Source: Bugula neritina
Lineage: Eukaryota > Bryozoa > Gymnolaemata > Cheilostomatida > Bugulidae
Assembly: GCA_964035545.1 (NCBI GenBank)
Contig: OZ037767.1
Span: 29,245,628-29,309,627, forward strand
DNA length: 64,000 nt
Direction of reading: 5' to 3'
Shown: in pieces, positions 1 to 14,600 of the stretch
Layout: every line of letters begins with the position of its first letter
Position numbering within the stretch: the first letter of the stretch is position 1
Notes under the pieces: generated by a model
The model's database searches: none
What the model saw: the letters and a program-made list of their open reading frames with translations, nothing else
What the model was told of the DNA's origin: nothing
Translations under genes and position numbers: made by a program

Positions 1-2389
1 GTAATATTCCATTTGGAAACTGGTCATGGCCAAAGGTAGCAAAATAATTTTTGTTTTTTAATTTGTTTGAGAATTTTAATTGGCGCCATTGAGCAAACTA
101 ACATAAAAAATTAAAATCAGTTGAATTGTTGCATATAATTCTAATAGTTTTTAGCTTTAATAAGCACTTTATAGCAAAAATGTTGAATATAATATTATTT
201 ATATTGCACAGGGATTAACAATTGTGCGCTTGTAGTTGCATAAGTTTAAAAACTTTTTAACTTCTCTAGCACTTTTTTTAGTTTGTAATAATGCAGGTTT
301 ATTTTACATGCTTGCCCAGTAAATGCTGAATTGGAAGATGAGGCTGTAATTATTTTACCATTACCAATACTAGTACCAATACTGGTGTCAGCACCATTAT
401 ATATTTTTTACCATCTATTACCTATTTTGTAGTTTTCAGAACTTCATTCTCAGAAAAATTTACTAAAACGAAAGTGTGACTTTTAGCATCTGATTTCTAA
501 AATTATGTACCAATTTTATTCCAATTTACACTTGCAATATATCATATTAGCTGTAGGTTCTAAGTATTAGTTTTTATAGTTTACAATCAAACCAACTTTT
601 CTTGCTACTCAAGAATTTTGTCAAAAGCTGTTATTGTTAGCATCTGAATTTGTAACCTAGCAACTTCCACATCCTGTTCCTTATGAATATTTATAAAAGC
701 TTAATTGCGGCCCTACCTGGGTCATAACGAACTTTTGGTTTGTCTCAACATGCAGCAAACATCCTGTTAATCTACAGATTTTCTAAAGAGTTCAAGAACT
801 TCTTTTTTAGCTGTTTGCACAATCTAACCTGTTGAATTTAAAATACTTTAAAAAATACCAGCTGTTGGCTATTCAAATTTGCCCAGTGCTGTTTCTCAAA
901 ACGATGTGATAGTCAAAAGCTCTGAGACACACTTCAAAACAATTGAAACTATGAAAAGTTTCAGTCTTTTAATATTTAAGCCTTATAAAATATTAAACCT
1001 CTAAGGTCTTCATGGCTACTGTCATTTTTCGGAATGAATCAAATAACTTAAGTACTTGGATTTCATAAGCAATTTGTTCATCTGCTTACCATTAGGTTAT
1101 TGACAAGTCTTCAAAGCTCAGAGCTTCTGGAACTCTGGATGTACTTTGGAGGTCAGGTTTAGAGCTTCTTCCTGACCTTATACTGCTTATTACTTCAAAG
1201 AGATTCTGACTTCTTTCTCAGCACAAACTAAAACATATATTTCTAATCAACTGCAGTTGTAAGTTATAAATTCTCTCATCACCTTCCCTTCCATTTCCTC
1301 AAATTCTAAAAAGACATGAACATGGCACTGATGAAATTTAAAATACTTTGTTACATTGTTTTGAGAGAAATTTACATACTAAAGTTGATTTAGACATTTT
1401 AGGTAAACACTTTTACTTCATGCACCTGACTGCTACTGTAAACTTTGCAAAGACCTGTCTGCTTCAATCATATAGTTAACAGGTCATGTGACTATGCTGA
1501 ATGCCAGCAACATGTATCTAGAAGTGAATATTGTAAGGGTATTACTATAGAATACCACAAGCTTTCAATTCCTGCATAATGAAAACTTAAAAGATTCAGT
1601 AAACCAACACCCTAGTGGAATATTTCTAATACGACATCTCCTTGAGAAAGGACAGTGTATGCAAATTTAGTAGAGATATAAGATCTTCGCAGATATAGTA
1701 AGTACAATTACATTTCTGTATCAGGATCTAGCGGATAAAAGGATGTTATCAAAAATTGACATGGGAAGCGAACAGCATGGTATATATTACCAAAAGAACT
1801 ATGCCTGAACCTTAGTGCATGCTGGCTATTGTTTTGGAAAACAATTGATCATGATTCATTCTCATTATTCAATTACAGCTCTGTATTTTATAATACTAAG
1901 TTGACATTTCAAAAAAGTGGGATTATTTAAAGAAACTTTCTCCGTGTAGAAATGTAATACATACAATATAATTATAACGAATTAGATTGTAGTGTACAAA
2001 AAACAGTAGATTAAACATTATAATTATATTGCTATGTTATCTTCATTACAAAGTGTTAAATACTTAATATACAATATTACGCACTTTTCTAGTTTAGCAT
2101 ATAACTGCTTGCACATCTTTGCAGTGTTCTGTACAGTATTCAAGAGTGCATAACTCCCAACAGTCAACTCTATACATTTTCCTCATTTATTGATACATAT
2201 TTTCAATATATATTTTTGAGTATCTAAATAAACATACAACATGTTTTAAAAATAATTACTTAATAATTACTTACTTATCTTTATCTGCAAAGTTACTTAA
2301 ACTGAAGGTAATCAAGTATTGCAAATTGTTCCCCTGTTTTAACCATTCACTCCCGTTCCCAAATGGATCCATCTTGCATCAAATATCCC
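1..2389. other. gene-less AT-rich stretch
   Basis: No open reading frame with a recognisable family or a convincing splice-bounded exon is visible on either strand. The sequence is ordinary AT-rich non-coding DNA. It could contain 5' untranslated exons or regulatory DNA of the downstream channel gene, which cannot be judged by eye. Confidence 0.5.
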
Positions 2390-2750
<361 letters not shown>

Positions 2751-2754
2751 GGCC

Positions 2755-4600
2755 TTGTCTATATCATACACTCAGCTTCTACACTGCAGTTATGTTGACT
2801 AATTAAGCATCCATATATGCTCACTGCTGTGAACATCAACAAAATGAAAGTCACTCCCTAGCTTTCCTACAGTTATAACATCTCATTTATACTAATCTAA
2901 GATTTTACAAATTTCTTGCCGTTACAAAAGCTGTTTTTGAAAAACTGATAAACATATTTTTCTTAGAACACTGTTGCTCACTACTTTCATGACTGCTGAT
3001 ATCAGTGTGTATGGTCACATAGCCATCATTTCGGTTCAAATTCTGTTAACTGTTTACGCTGCAGATGATACAACAGCTCTAAAATATCAACATTAGACCA
3101 TCTAACTAACTTAATCAATTATTCACATCAGTTTAGTACAGTTCTTTTCTAACAGTCTCATTGTTTATGTAAGTTTTAAGTAGTCATTGATAAACTAAAT
3201 GTCTTTAGTTTATTGAGTACTCGGACTAAATTAAAGTAAATTGACTCCTTGATTAGTATTGGAAAACATAATGTTGTTTATATACTTATCCAGTGTGAAT
3301 GTAATATATAAAGTTACACATCTTGATTATTTCTGCTTATTGACCTAAGAAGCTTTTAATGACTTATGCTACGCTTGTTTAATCGCAAACACAAAGTTGT
3401 TGTTTTAGTAGAGCCGCCATTGGTGGCCAAAATCCAAGGAATTCAGCTCAACAGCACTTGGAACCAACTGCCTTTCTTCAACATCTATAAAATTATACAT
3501 AATTATTATTATGGTCAGTGAAAAACACAGAGTTCTATAATATTTTGTCAATCAATTGAAGAACTTTCTCTAAATTATGGTAAAGCTCAGCAAAGGAATA
3601 ATAACTCCAAGATTTTACTTGTGTTCTATAGTAAAGTTTGCATCAAACAAGACATTATTTAATATGTCTACTTATCTTACTATAAAATGTATCTACTTGT
3701 ATTATGTGTTTATTATAATTATTTCCAACTATTGCCATCAAAGCAGTTCAACTCTTGTCTAATATATTATTAAGTTCCCTAATAGAGTACCTAAAGCTAG
3801 CATTAGCAATTATTAGAGGAGTTGTCTTACATCGGTTTATTTATTTGCTCTATAATTCCATATAGTTTTTCAGGAACTCAGAATAGGGACAAAATATTTT
3901 TCTCACAGGATTAGAATACATTGGGTGTATTCCATTTCAGTGCTTTTACTTTTATCTGAATATAACTCACATCTCATTGGATGACAGAGCGTAATGTTAG
4001 CATGTAAGTATACTGTAAGTGTAGTGAATGTAGGTTACAGCTCTTCAATGATGTCTACTTGTATTTTTGCTGCTAATAATCAAAATACTATCTGGTGCTG
4101 CCTTGGCAGCTTGACATTATGTTATTCATCATATTTGATTCATGTCTCTTGATTGGGAGGGAGGACTTAACATACCAACTTCAAAGCTGTACACTAGTGT
4201 TAGAAAAAGTAGTACTTTCTGAAATTACTAAAATTACTTACATGATGATATATATGCATACAGATGCCTGCAGCAATATTGCTTTACCTGAATGTAGTTG
4301 CATAATTCAATTATATGAACTCAAACCTGTTGTTATTGTTGTACACTGTATTAGAGGATAAAACTTTCTACATGCAATGAAGTATTGTTCTAGCAATTGT
4401 TTGTCCGTATGCAAATAATGAACAAATGAAATGCATTATAAACAGTACATTAGGCTCATAATTGCATTAATTGTTGTAGTTTTTTGCACAGATCTTATTG
4501 AATGTGGCTAATTAGTTGTTAGTCTTTCAAATGAAACAGTAACTGATTATATATTTGCTGAAGCAGTCTGCGTACAACAGAGTATTGCTTTGGGGCAGCA
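2755..4600. other. gene-less stretch
   Basis: AT-rich sequence with only short open frames that match no family and lack convincing splice signals. Nothing further can be supported. Confidence 0.5.
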
Positions 4601-4620
4601 CATTTACTTTGTCTGCATAC

Positions 4621-4790
4621 GACATCACAAGTTACTCTCACCTCTGACATCACAAGTTACTCTCACCTTCGACGTCTTCAGTTATTTTCACCTCTGACAT
4701 CACAAGTTGCTCTCACACCGCTGACATCATCACAAGTTGCTCTCACACCTCTGACATCACAGGTTACTCTCACCTACGATATTCACGCTG
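4621..4790. repeat. about 25-30-bp tandem repeat (CTCACCTCTGACATCACAAG)
   Basis: About six degenerate copies of a unit built around CCTCTGACATCACAAGTTAC stand head to tail. They have point differences and small indels, including one copy with an extra ATC. No coding potential. Confidence 0.8.
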
Positions 4791-4924
4791 ACTACAAGGA
4801 AAATTTAGATAAGGAATATTCCAGAAGCAAATTAACGTTCTCTCTAGTCTGTCTAGTTTTCTGAAAACTTAACAGGATTCAAAAGTTGGCTGAGTTATAG
4901 GAAGTTGTGTTGGCAAGTTTTACT

Positions 4925-5335
4925 ACATTCACTATACTACGATACTATTAAACTATGTATACTATGTATACTATTATACTATGTATACTATTATACCATG
5001 TCCTGTTATACTATGCACTATTAGACTATGTACTATATACTATCATACTATATACTACCATACTATGATACTATTATACTATATATGTATTATACTATAT
5101 ATCATGTACTATGTACTAATATATACTACGTACTACGATACTGTTATACTATTATGCTATGTACTATTATACTATGTACTATGTACTATTACACTATGTA
5201 CTACTATACTACGTACTAGCTATGTGCTATGTACTATGTACTGTGTACTATGTACTGCTGTTATACTGTGTGCTATATACTACATACTATAATGTGCTAT
5301 GTACTGTGCACTATGTACTAGTATAATATGTTGAT
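4925..5335. repeat. degenerate TACTATGTACTAT repeat array
   Basis: About 400 bp of short interspersed units related to ACTATGTACTAT and ACTATTATACTATG. The open frames here (Tyr/Thr/Leu/Cys-rich) come from the repeat and are not genes. Confidence 0.85.
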
Positions 5336-7190
5336 AGACTACACATATGGCACTATATACATGCTATATTTTAAAATAGTCAGTTTATTATCATATCTTT
5401 AGTGAGATTTTTAGTCAAAGTGATGAGGTAGATGGTGAATGTGTATTTATATGTACTAACTCTACTAGATGCATGTTAAAATCAACTACAACTCTTTAGT
5501 AGCCAGTTTCACTCCATAATACTAGTATGAACTTAAAATACTAGTTGAAGAAATATATTATTTGAAAATACATTTATGCAACTACTTTTTTAATCTACAT
5601 CATTAGAAGCTGAAGATTTCTGTTAGGTAGTCTATAATTAACATACAGCTGACACCTGCTGACACCTGCAATCTATACTATTTCATATTCAAAAAATCAA
5701 TGAGTATATTTTATTTCCAACAGGAATTTAAGTACAATTTATGCCAGGTTCAGTTTCTTTGAATACTACATTATTAATATTGCTGCACATATGTAAGCCC
5801 CAAGGTAAAGCATATCACACTTTCCATGGTCTCAACACACTCTCCTATAAAATTGAGGTTTGTAGAATCACTGGGAAAAATTGAACAGTTGTGATTTTCT
5901 ACACCTTTTGTATCAAATCAAAGTATTTGCTATGAATTCTTCATTATCAAAAGGAATGTTATAGCTTCTAGTCTCAACACAAAAACATTGCACTTCTAGT
6001 TCCAAAAAGTAATTATCAAATAGTGAGAAATCTCGAACCCGCTGTTAGATTTGACCTCTAAACTCAATTATCTAGAAACTAATTGCAAATCACTAGTTAC
6101 TACCACCCTGTGCAGTATATGTATACGTATTTACACTAGGTTGTTAGTAACAAACATATTGCAGACACCTTTTTGTACAGCCTAGCAGTAAATAATACTG
6201 GTTTACTGGAGCCGCAAGAAAATTTACCAACTTCAAGTAACTGAATAACTGAATGAAGTTTACTAGTTCAAACAAATTATTTTTCTCTTGAGTGTGGAAG
6301 GCAAACAAATCAGTCTTTAAAATGGATAAATTATCAGGAAGGTGTTGACAGTAATAGATGTAAAAATAGATACGCATGCTGACTTAAGTAGATGCCATGT
6401 GATGTGTAATTGCGAGTTATAGTCGGTCTAATACGTGTATATACCTATTTAGTAACGCAATATCAGTAGATGACACTGTATAGCCTCAAATCAATACCTC
6501 ACATCTCATTAAACTAAGCTAGAACGTTGCCTTCATAATAATGCCTCAGTGAGTCGCCTTATTGACTTGCATTTCCAATAATGTGTTCTAGAGCATTATC
6601 ACTCACTGCTTCTCTTTAAATTTGAGATTTAGGTATAACCCCAGATACTGAGCATAAAGCTTTAAAGGTGAGTATTGTAAATAAATATAAAGTTTATGGC
6701 TTCAGTTTGGTTTGGACTTATGAAAAAGAGTGATCAATGAAGTGAATGGAGATACCATTGATTTTATTTGTCAGGCACGCTGGTGTGTAGAAATGCATTT
6801 TAGTAACGTAAGGCTTAGACCTGAAGAAAACTCGGTGCACACTAGATTCAAGATGTGGCAAACTGAATCATTTTGATTATGCAAAACTCAGTAACCCCGC
6901 GAGCATTATAGGCAATTTTTTGAATGAATGAAAAATTTATCAAGCTTCTTTTATATCTCTTCACTGGATTGTTTTCCTTACACGGAGCATAAAGGGTTGT
7001 GAATAGATGTACTGGTAATCAATCTCTCTCAGCAATTATATTGCTAAACTCAATCAATTGCTAGCAGTTAGAGGTAAGGAGTATAATTCACCTGCAAGGT
7101 AAGTGTGTACTAGATTCAACTTTTCTATTAACAAATAGAGAACTGATGATACCTGGTGTATGTTTTGTTCCAAGTCAAGTATAAGGCTAT
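5336..7190. other. gene-less stretch
   Basis: No recognisable coding exon, RNA gene or long repeat. Short minus-strand frames near 6.1-6.4 kb show no family signature. Confidence 0.45.
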
Positions 7191-7340
7191 ATTCTACCAA
7201 ATAGTGGTTTGTATTTTTACTTTAGATGAAGTTGCCACCACACTTTGCTGACACATTTTAAAGTATTCATTTTAAAAATATTCATGTATTGGAGTAAGGT
7301 TTCGATAGCCACCATATGTAACAACTATATGTATAGGAAA
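7190..7340. repeat. dispersed repeat, copy 1
   Basis: A block starting at ACCAAATAGTGGTTTGTATT and continuing through GAAGTTGCCACCACA and TATTGGAGTAA is repeated in the same orientation at about 10480-10640. The two copies differ by scattered substitutions and small indels. The copies are 3.3 kb apart, so this looks like an old interspersed element or segmental copy. Confidence 0.7.
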
Positions 7341-9780
7341 GTGTGCAGTTCTTCTGATTCATTGAACAAATATTTTGTTTCAAAGACATATCGCAAAGCT
7401 AAATTTAGCACTAGTTGCTTATTTGGTGACTGATTTGTACATGTGTTCTAGACCTCAACGATTATGCTCGGCATTACAAGAGAATATTTTTTTATGCAGG
7501 CAAACTATATAAACACCGAAAGACATTAGACTTTTGTGTAATACCAACTATGCGTGGGCTAAACTGTGGTGCTTGTACTTGAACTGTTTAGAATATAATC
7601 TAACAGGCTGTAAGATTACATAAAGAATGAGTGAAATAGTACAGCCGGGTGCTGTTGTACATCACTGCACACATAAAGTAATTTATACTCTTTTTATTAC
7701 GTATGAAAAGCTTGTTTCTCCAAGCTAGAGGCCTTCTTTCTTGTATTTTGAGTTGCACTCTTCATATAGAACCTTAATGTCTGATAAAGCAATATATTAG
7801 TTCCAAATTTCACAATTTCTGCAATGTTTGTTCTATAGTTGATAGAGTTTATTGTAGCCATTTCTTCATCAAATGTGTAAGTATAGGTAGTACAGACCAA
7901 AAGTATCATTTATTTGTATTCAAAATGAACTCTTTTGTGTTTGTACGAAAAAAGAGTTTTGACAATTTTAAACTTGCTCGTTCACCTATTGAGCTGAATG
8001 TTGATAACTCAGTATATATCATACAATAGATACACTAAACAATTTTTTATTTATTTACACCATTGCACCCATAAATGTGCGTATTTATTATGTACATGGT
8101 ATACATAATATATACATATATATACATAATATACTGCATTAGAAGGTACACTGCATAATATAATATATTATTATACAACGCTGCAACAAATTCAAGCTTT
8201 AGCTCTTTTCACCCCCATTTCTAGCTATAGAAGGTCTCTTTCCAAGTTGAAGCTTGATTTCAACTGCATTTTACAGTTCTTCAATTGCAACAGGTACTTG
8301 CAGCAACGTTACTCAGGTTTCAAATTCCTTATAACGGAAGATTTTGTCTTTTTATATAATTCACAAATTTGAACACAAAATTTGTTTTGAACATAGGTTG
8401 TTGAAGCAGTTTGAAAAAATATTTTAGCCAGTTTAGTAAATTTATGTTTTTTTTATAGTAAATGTTTATTTTATTGAGTAAAAGTTTGGTAAAAATTTCC
8501 AAGCATAGAACTGTTAGTTGATAAGATGAGTAGAATGATATGCTAGAGATGCTTGTATCACTATGAACCTGGTTACGACAGATGACCTCGTCACATGACC
8601 TCTCCTCCCACGTGTATAAGCTACTCGCTTTGTAAAGATGTTAAGCATTGCATAGCAAAATCAATAGTGATTTTTCTACAAGAGACAAATCCTAGCATTA
8701 TTCTATGGCAGAATGATTTTCTGACAAAGTTTACTGTTGCCAGACTTTGTATGCTGACACCTGGTATAACAGTATGATGAAAAATGCTGATACCTAGTAA
8801 AAAAACATCTAACTGTACTGACACCTCATAAGAAAGTATTTTGCTATGCGGACAAAACCTAAATGACACAGCATTTCTCTACAGTGACACATGTCAACCC
8901 GTATTACACAATATTGCTGATATGTAAAGGAAACTAGAAGCAAAGCAAAGTAGTCCAGCTCTGCTGCTTGGACTGTTTGCAACTGCGTTAGGTCCAGGAT
9001 AAAACATGTTTGTTTATAACAGGCAGATATTAACAGCTTGTTTTTGACCACTTAACGAAGAGAAATGTATTGATACCATACCCTTTCTTTGAGCTATGTA
9101 GATTAAATCGTTATGAGTTCTTTTAGCACTAATGCATGCCTCATAAGACAACTCATTTCCTTTGGAACTGATGAGTATTGTTGTGCTCTAAAAATGTGTT
9201 GAAACATTTCCGGGGGTTTTACATTAAAGAGGTGAGCTTTTAAATCATCAAGTAAAGCGTAATTTATGCCACTGATTTGTTTAGTTTTCCCTTCTCAACA
9301 AAAAGTCAATAATTAGATTGATCGGAGCAACTAGTTAAGATTGACATCTTTAGATCTTCATATATCTCTGAGTAATATTGTCAACACCACAAAGGAGATT
9401 TCTTCAGCTAATAATAAGTGTTTTGTTATTATTAACATCCTCGAACAGTGAGGCATTAATATTCTGTCCTCCCATCCGCTTGCAGAATTTATTCCATCAA
9501 TATGTTGCTGTATATGTCATTCTTTATCAGAATGAGTAAAGCATACTCATCATATTGTTGTGGCGAACCTTTTCTCTGTTTCGTAAATACTTGTCTAAAA
9601 TAATACTTTTCAAGAGTTTCACAAACTTAGGAAAACTTTAAAGACTCATGTTTTTAATAAATATGAAAACTTTTTGAGTGCTTGTTCCAGGTCTTTACCC
9701 TACTATATAGTAATTAGCAATTGCTATTACATCTATGTATTAATATTATTATTATTTTGACAAACTAGCACCTTTATGCT
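7341..9780. other. gene-less stretch
   Basis: AT-rich, with short unrelated open frames on both strands. No family match, no coherent exon series and no RNA gene was seen. Confidence 0.45.
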
Positions 9781-10145
9781 GTTATTGAGACCACCAGTAC
9801 TGTTATAGTTGTAGTAAGACCACCAGCATTGTTACAGTAGTATTGAGACCACCAGTACTGTTACAGTAGTATTGAGACCACCAGTACTGCTACAGTGGTA
9901 TTGAGACCACCAGCAGTACTGTTATAGTGGTATTGAGACCACCAGTATTTTTAAAATGGTGTTGAGACCACCAGCTCTGTTACAGTGATATTGAGACCAC
10001 CAGTATTGTAACAGTTGTATTGAGACCACCAGTACTGTTACAGTGGTAATGAGACCACCAGCACTGTTACAATGGTACTGAGACCCACCAGTACTGTTAC
10101 AGTAGTAAGGAGACCACCAGTACTGTTACAGTGGTACTAAAACAA
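9780..10145. repeat. about 29-bp minisatellite (ATTGAGACCACCAGTACTGT)
   Basis: About a dozen head-to-tail copies of a roughly 29-bp unit containing GAGACCACCAG, then TACTGTTACAGT and GGTATT. Copies vary by substitutions and 1-3 base indels. Confidence 0.9.
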
Positions 10146-10477
10146 CTTGCATTTTTTAACTTATTGATACAGATTTAACTGTATTGCTAGTGACTAGAGC
10201 CATTACAATGATATCATGGATTTTTAAGCAATGTTCGATATTTGAGCGAGCATTGCACTTTAGTGCATATATAAATAGGAAAGCAGCAGTTATTATCTAC
10301 AGCTAAGATGCATCTACATATTATATACTAGTATACAGTGTGATGAAAACTCAACAGAATTAATATTGGCTGTTGCAGCTGCTTGCAGATTGTCAGCTGT
10401 TGGTGCAATTAACTTAATCTTCCAGTGAAAATTGCGGTGCACGCTGAACTGAAATATTTTCAAGTATAATTTATTTT

Positions 10478-10640
10478 TTACCAAATAGTGGTTTATATTT
10501 TTACTCTAGACGAAGTTGCCACCACATTTTGCCGACACGTGCACTTTAAACTATTTACTATATTTATTTCCAGAATTTTCATTTATTGGAGCAAAGTTTG
10601 CATTAGCTACCACATGTAAAAGCTGCATGTAGGAAAGTTT
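10478..10640. repeat. dispersed repeat, copy 2
   Basis: Direct copy of the block at 7190-7340. Shared cores are ACCAAATAGTGGTTT, TTTTTACT, GAAGTTGCCACCACA and TTATTGGAGYAA. This copy carries about 15 additional bases in the middle. Confidence 0.7.
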
Positions 10641-11627
10641 ACAGTTTGCTGCGCTATAGGCCATATTTTACGTAATACTAACTTTATGAATTTTAATAAA
10701 TAAAATGTGAGACAGTTCAACGTCATAATAAATGGTGTAACTTTGTTGCAGGTAGTTGGATTCTATTTACACAAGCCAGGAAAGGTTTTGTCGACCATGT
10801 GCTGAGAGCAGAAAAAAAAGGTCTTCACATTTGGTATTTAAAGTTACAAACTACTCACTATTCCTATCAGTTATTACTTGGGGTAAAGTTTGCAGTCTAA
10901 TTTTTGCAGTGGCTACAGCATTTTTATTTTATAGAGTTTTTCTGAAATTGCTAATGTCCAATTTATAGGCAATTAAGTTCATATCATTTTATAGGTTCTG
11001 CATTGGATGACTTGAAATCTATAGTTCTAAAAGACAATAATATTAAGTTTCTCTTGTGAAAATTTTGCATCAGCATCAAAATATCAAATATCAAAATCTT
11101 GCAACTTTTTTTTAACCGTTACTTGTATCAGATACACTCATGAAGGTAGTGTATCTGTAGCAGTTTAATGTTTAAAAAAAAACTTTTTAAAAACTTTAAA
11201 AAATAAAGCGCTATTAAAATACAGCAGCTGAAATTACAAGTTGTTGTGGAAAAGTAGTTCCAGTAGTGATTGGTTCTGACAATGCACTAAGTCACACGAA
11301 CTTGGTTTTCATAACCTCAGTTACTGGCCCCGTGAGAACAAACTATTGTGGTATGAAAATTAAACTTGCTTTAAATGCCCTTGAGTCGAGGATCACCGAA
11401 GCATAACAGTTACACATTAATATAAACTTTTAGTTCAGGAGATGCTCGGATATTTGTGTTCAATTACTTTACACTCCGCCACTGGCACTTAATTAGGGTT
11501 TAAATAAGGGTTTAAAGTTATGCAAACGCTGAATAACTATCTGTGAAAATACATGCAAAGCTGATTGGAATTGTTGTGTTGGTTTTAGATGCCCACTTGA
11601 TCTCATGTCATCACCCACAGGCTAAGA

Positions 11628-14600
11628 ATGGACACTTTAGAACTAGGGATGACTGAATTGAATGCAGTAAGTCTTTTTATGTAGATATATTTTACTTTGT
11701 ATTAAAGTAAAGTATGAAAAAATGGTAATTAATCTTCTATCTAGGCTATTGAAGCGCACTGAATAGGTTTTAATTGCGCATGGAATCTTGTTATAAGCAT
11801 GGGCTTTGGATCAATTCTTAAATGGAAGCCAGATTTTAGCACAAGTTTAACTGCTAATGAACTTGGCTTTATCTGCCAGATAAAAGAAAGGCATTTTTAA
11901 CAGACCTTTATTTGTTTTACCCATAAGATCAGCTGTTGCAGCTAGTTCACCAATGAGATTAGTTGTTACATATTTTGCAAATGCAACAAGCTGTTACTTC
12001 ATAGGGCATAGAAGTATGAAACTGCTAAGCAGTTGTAACTGAAAGTTGATGTAATAAAGGTGTGTACACACCTACACATATTGTATGCTAATGTGAAGAT
12101 GAACTTTGTATCTACCTAACTGCTAAGTATTAATTTACTAATTGAAGCCAAATGAGCTATAATTGCAACTGTCCACCTGTAATTTCATCAAAAGAGGGTA
12201 GAATTAGTATGAAGAAGCCTATAAGGATGAGTTGGAAGCTTAAAAGCATAATTTCTTTAAAATTTGAGTTGTAAAATGTGAAATTTTAATGCTGCAACAA
12301 CCAAACTTGAATGTAGATGCAGCTTGCATTTTAATAGCACTGGTTGTGATAAGTTTTTAACTAATAAGGAGTAATTCACCTAAAATCTTGCTTCAAACCC
12401 ACAATGCACAACCTTAAACTATAAAATAAAGCTAAACATCACACCAAATCTCAATGCCAGGGTTGCATGTCATTTTAAGTTTAAATAATTTTTTTCAGTT
12501 TTATTCTAACTTTGTCATTCTATCCAAGAGCATTTCTGATACAGTTTTTCTTTTCTAAATTATCTTCCTCTGCATGGGTACGTACACCCAGTTGTGTTTG
12601 TTTCCTTGTGTTTATCTACCTGAAACTTTGACATTGAGAAATATTCCAACAGGGGGAGCCACCTGCCAGTCCCACCAATCACCTTCTGAATAACAACAGA
12701 AGGCGGAGCAGTGGGGCAGTGCCAGCTATCTCAGCGATGGCTGGTAAGCCCGGAGTCTCTACCATCAACCATAAGCGAGCCTTAGGCCTCCACCAAACCC
12801 TCCAGGCAAAGATATATAACTTTCTAGAGCGGCCAACAGGCTGGAAATGTTTTATCTATCACTTTGCAGTGTAAGTAGTTCGATTCTCTCTTGAGATTAT
12901 GTGTCTTTGTCTTATTCCAGTATCAATGACCAGTAAAGCAACTGTTAATATTGATATGCTAGGTGGAAAGATAGAATGAATAAGAATTTCAAAACTAAGA
13001 ATAGTAATTATATTCCTTTAAAGCTATATGTATAAAATAATTAGTTGCTTAGTGAAGTGGATACCACGTGTGAAGCTACTATCTGCTTTTCTTCTGCAAT
13101 GCATTCATGTTACACATGGTCTAGTAGGAGTTATGCTACCATAAAAAAAATAGTCACCGCTAATTTTCCAAAGATCCATGTAGTACTTTTGAACAATTTT
13201 TTGGTAGGCTATAAAGTAAATATGGCATTATTTTTATCACAAACAATGTTTGCAACAATTTATGTAAATCATTTATTTTCTTACATTATACTAGATATGT
13301 GAAGCAACTGTGAAGGGTTTATATAGCTGAATTTGACTAGCTAGGGGTCTGCATAGATCAACACATTTAAAAAGAAGGGGGGGGGGGTGCTGGTGGTCTA
13401 CAGATAAACACATTCAATAAACACACAACAAAGCCGTTTAATTTCATGACAGCTTAGTTTAATGCTCATTATATAAAAGTCACAGCCTCTTTAGCGGAGT
13501 TTACAAGCACGCATCACCCCGGGTGGAAAAAGACTTTTCGTTTAATGTTATTGGAAGTAATTTAACTTTGAAAATAAGCTTATTCTTGATTGAATCGGTT
13601 TATGCATGAGAACATTTCGAATATAAATAAGCTTCAGCCGATCATAAAGTTGCTGATAAATACAAATGGGCCAATTAATAAATTGATCAAACAAATAGCC
13701 AACATACAATTTTATGGGAAAGCTCAACATTTTATAATTTCATTAATTTAGTTTACATAAGACTATCTGATTTATAAACAAATAGCATACTACTTAACTA
13801 TCACAGTACAATCATGTTAGATAAAACATGCGTCCCTTTGCCCATTGTGAGGATATATTTTAAGTTCCCGCAAGCGCTTTAATTTGTAAGAATTTTAATT
13901 TGCTCAATGCTGCATCAAACACTTTAGCTATTCAGTGAGAATAGCTTGAATAATCAACCTCTGACTCATTAAATTTATGTAATATTAAATTATTCGCGTA
14001 TATCTTAGTTAAATACAACTTCAGGGTATAGTATGCCAAGTATATTGTGTTATAACGACATCCGCAGCTTGTCTTAAATTAATTCAGGATGGCGGCTTAC
14101 TTGCATTCTAAAATAAACTGTGTATAATATTTTGATCAAACAATATCTATAGCCTAAAAATAGTAACTCAACCGTCATTTTCATTATAGAGCATTGGAAA
14201 TTGCAAAATTGTTAGTGAACTTAGTGAAATAGCTGCCTGTTATTAAACGACATCAAAATGTCACAATGTTTTTATAGCTGTTTTATGACTTCATTATTTT
14301 TCACAGCTGCTTGGAGAGTTTTATGCAACAAGCTGTATTCTTTTCTTATTTTGCCATTCACTTGAAAGTTCATTAGATTGTAACTAATATTTAGAAATAA
14401 ATGCGTGGTATAATATTATATTATTGTATAATATAGTACATTTGTACAAACTCGGTTTTGAGTACAAGTGTACTTTTCATATGTTTATGTACCGCCCTTG
14501 ATCCCTTGATACCAGGAAAATATCTCCAATAACTGGAAGGCATTCACTTAATGTCACGCAGTAGACCTCATGGCTATTTACTAACAACAAGTTCTAAGAA

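Noticed and set aside
4981-5292. 103-residue Tyr/Leu/Cys-rich frame
   Set aside because: Translation of the TACTATGTACTAT repeat array.
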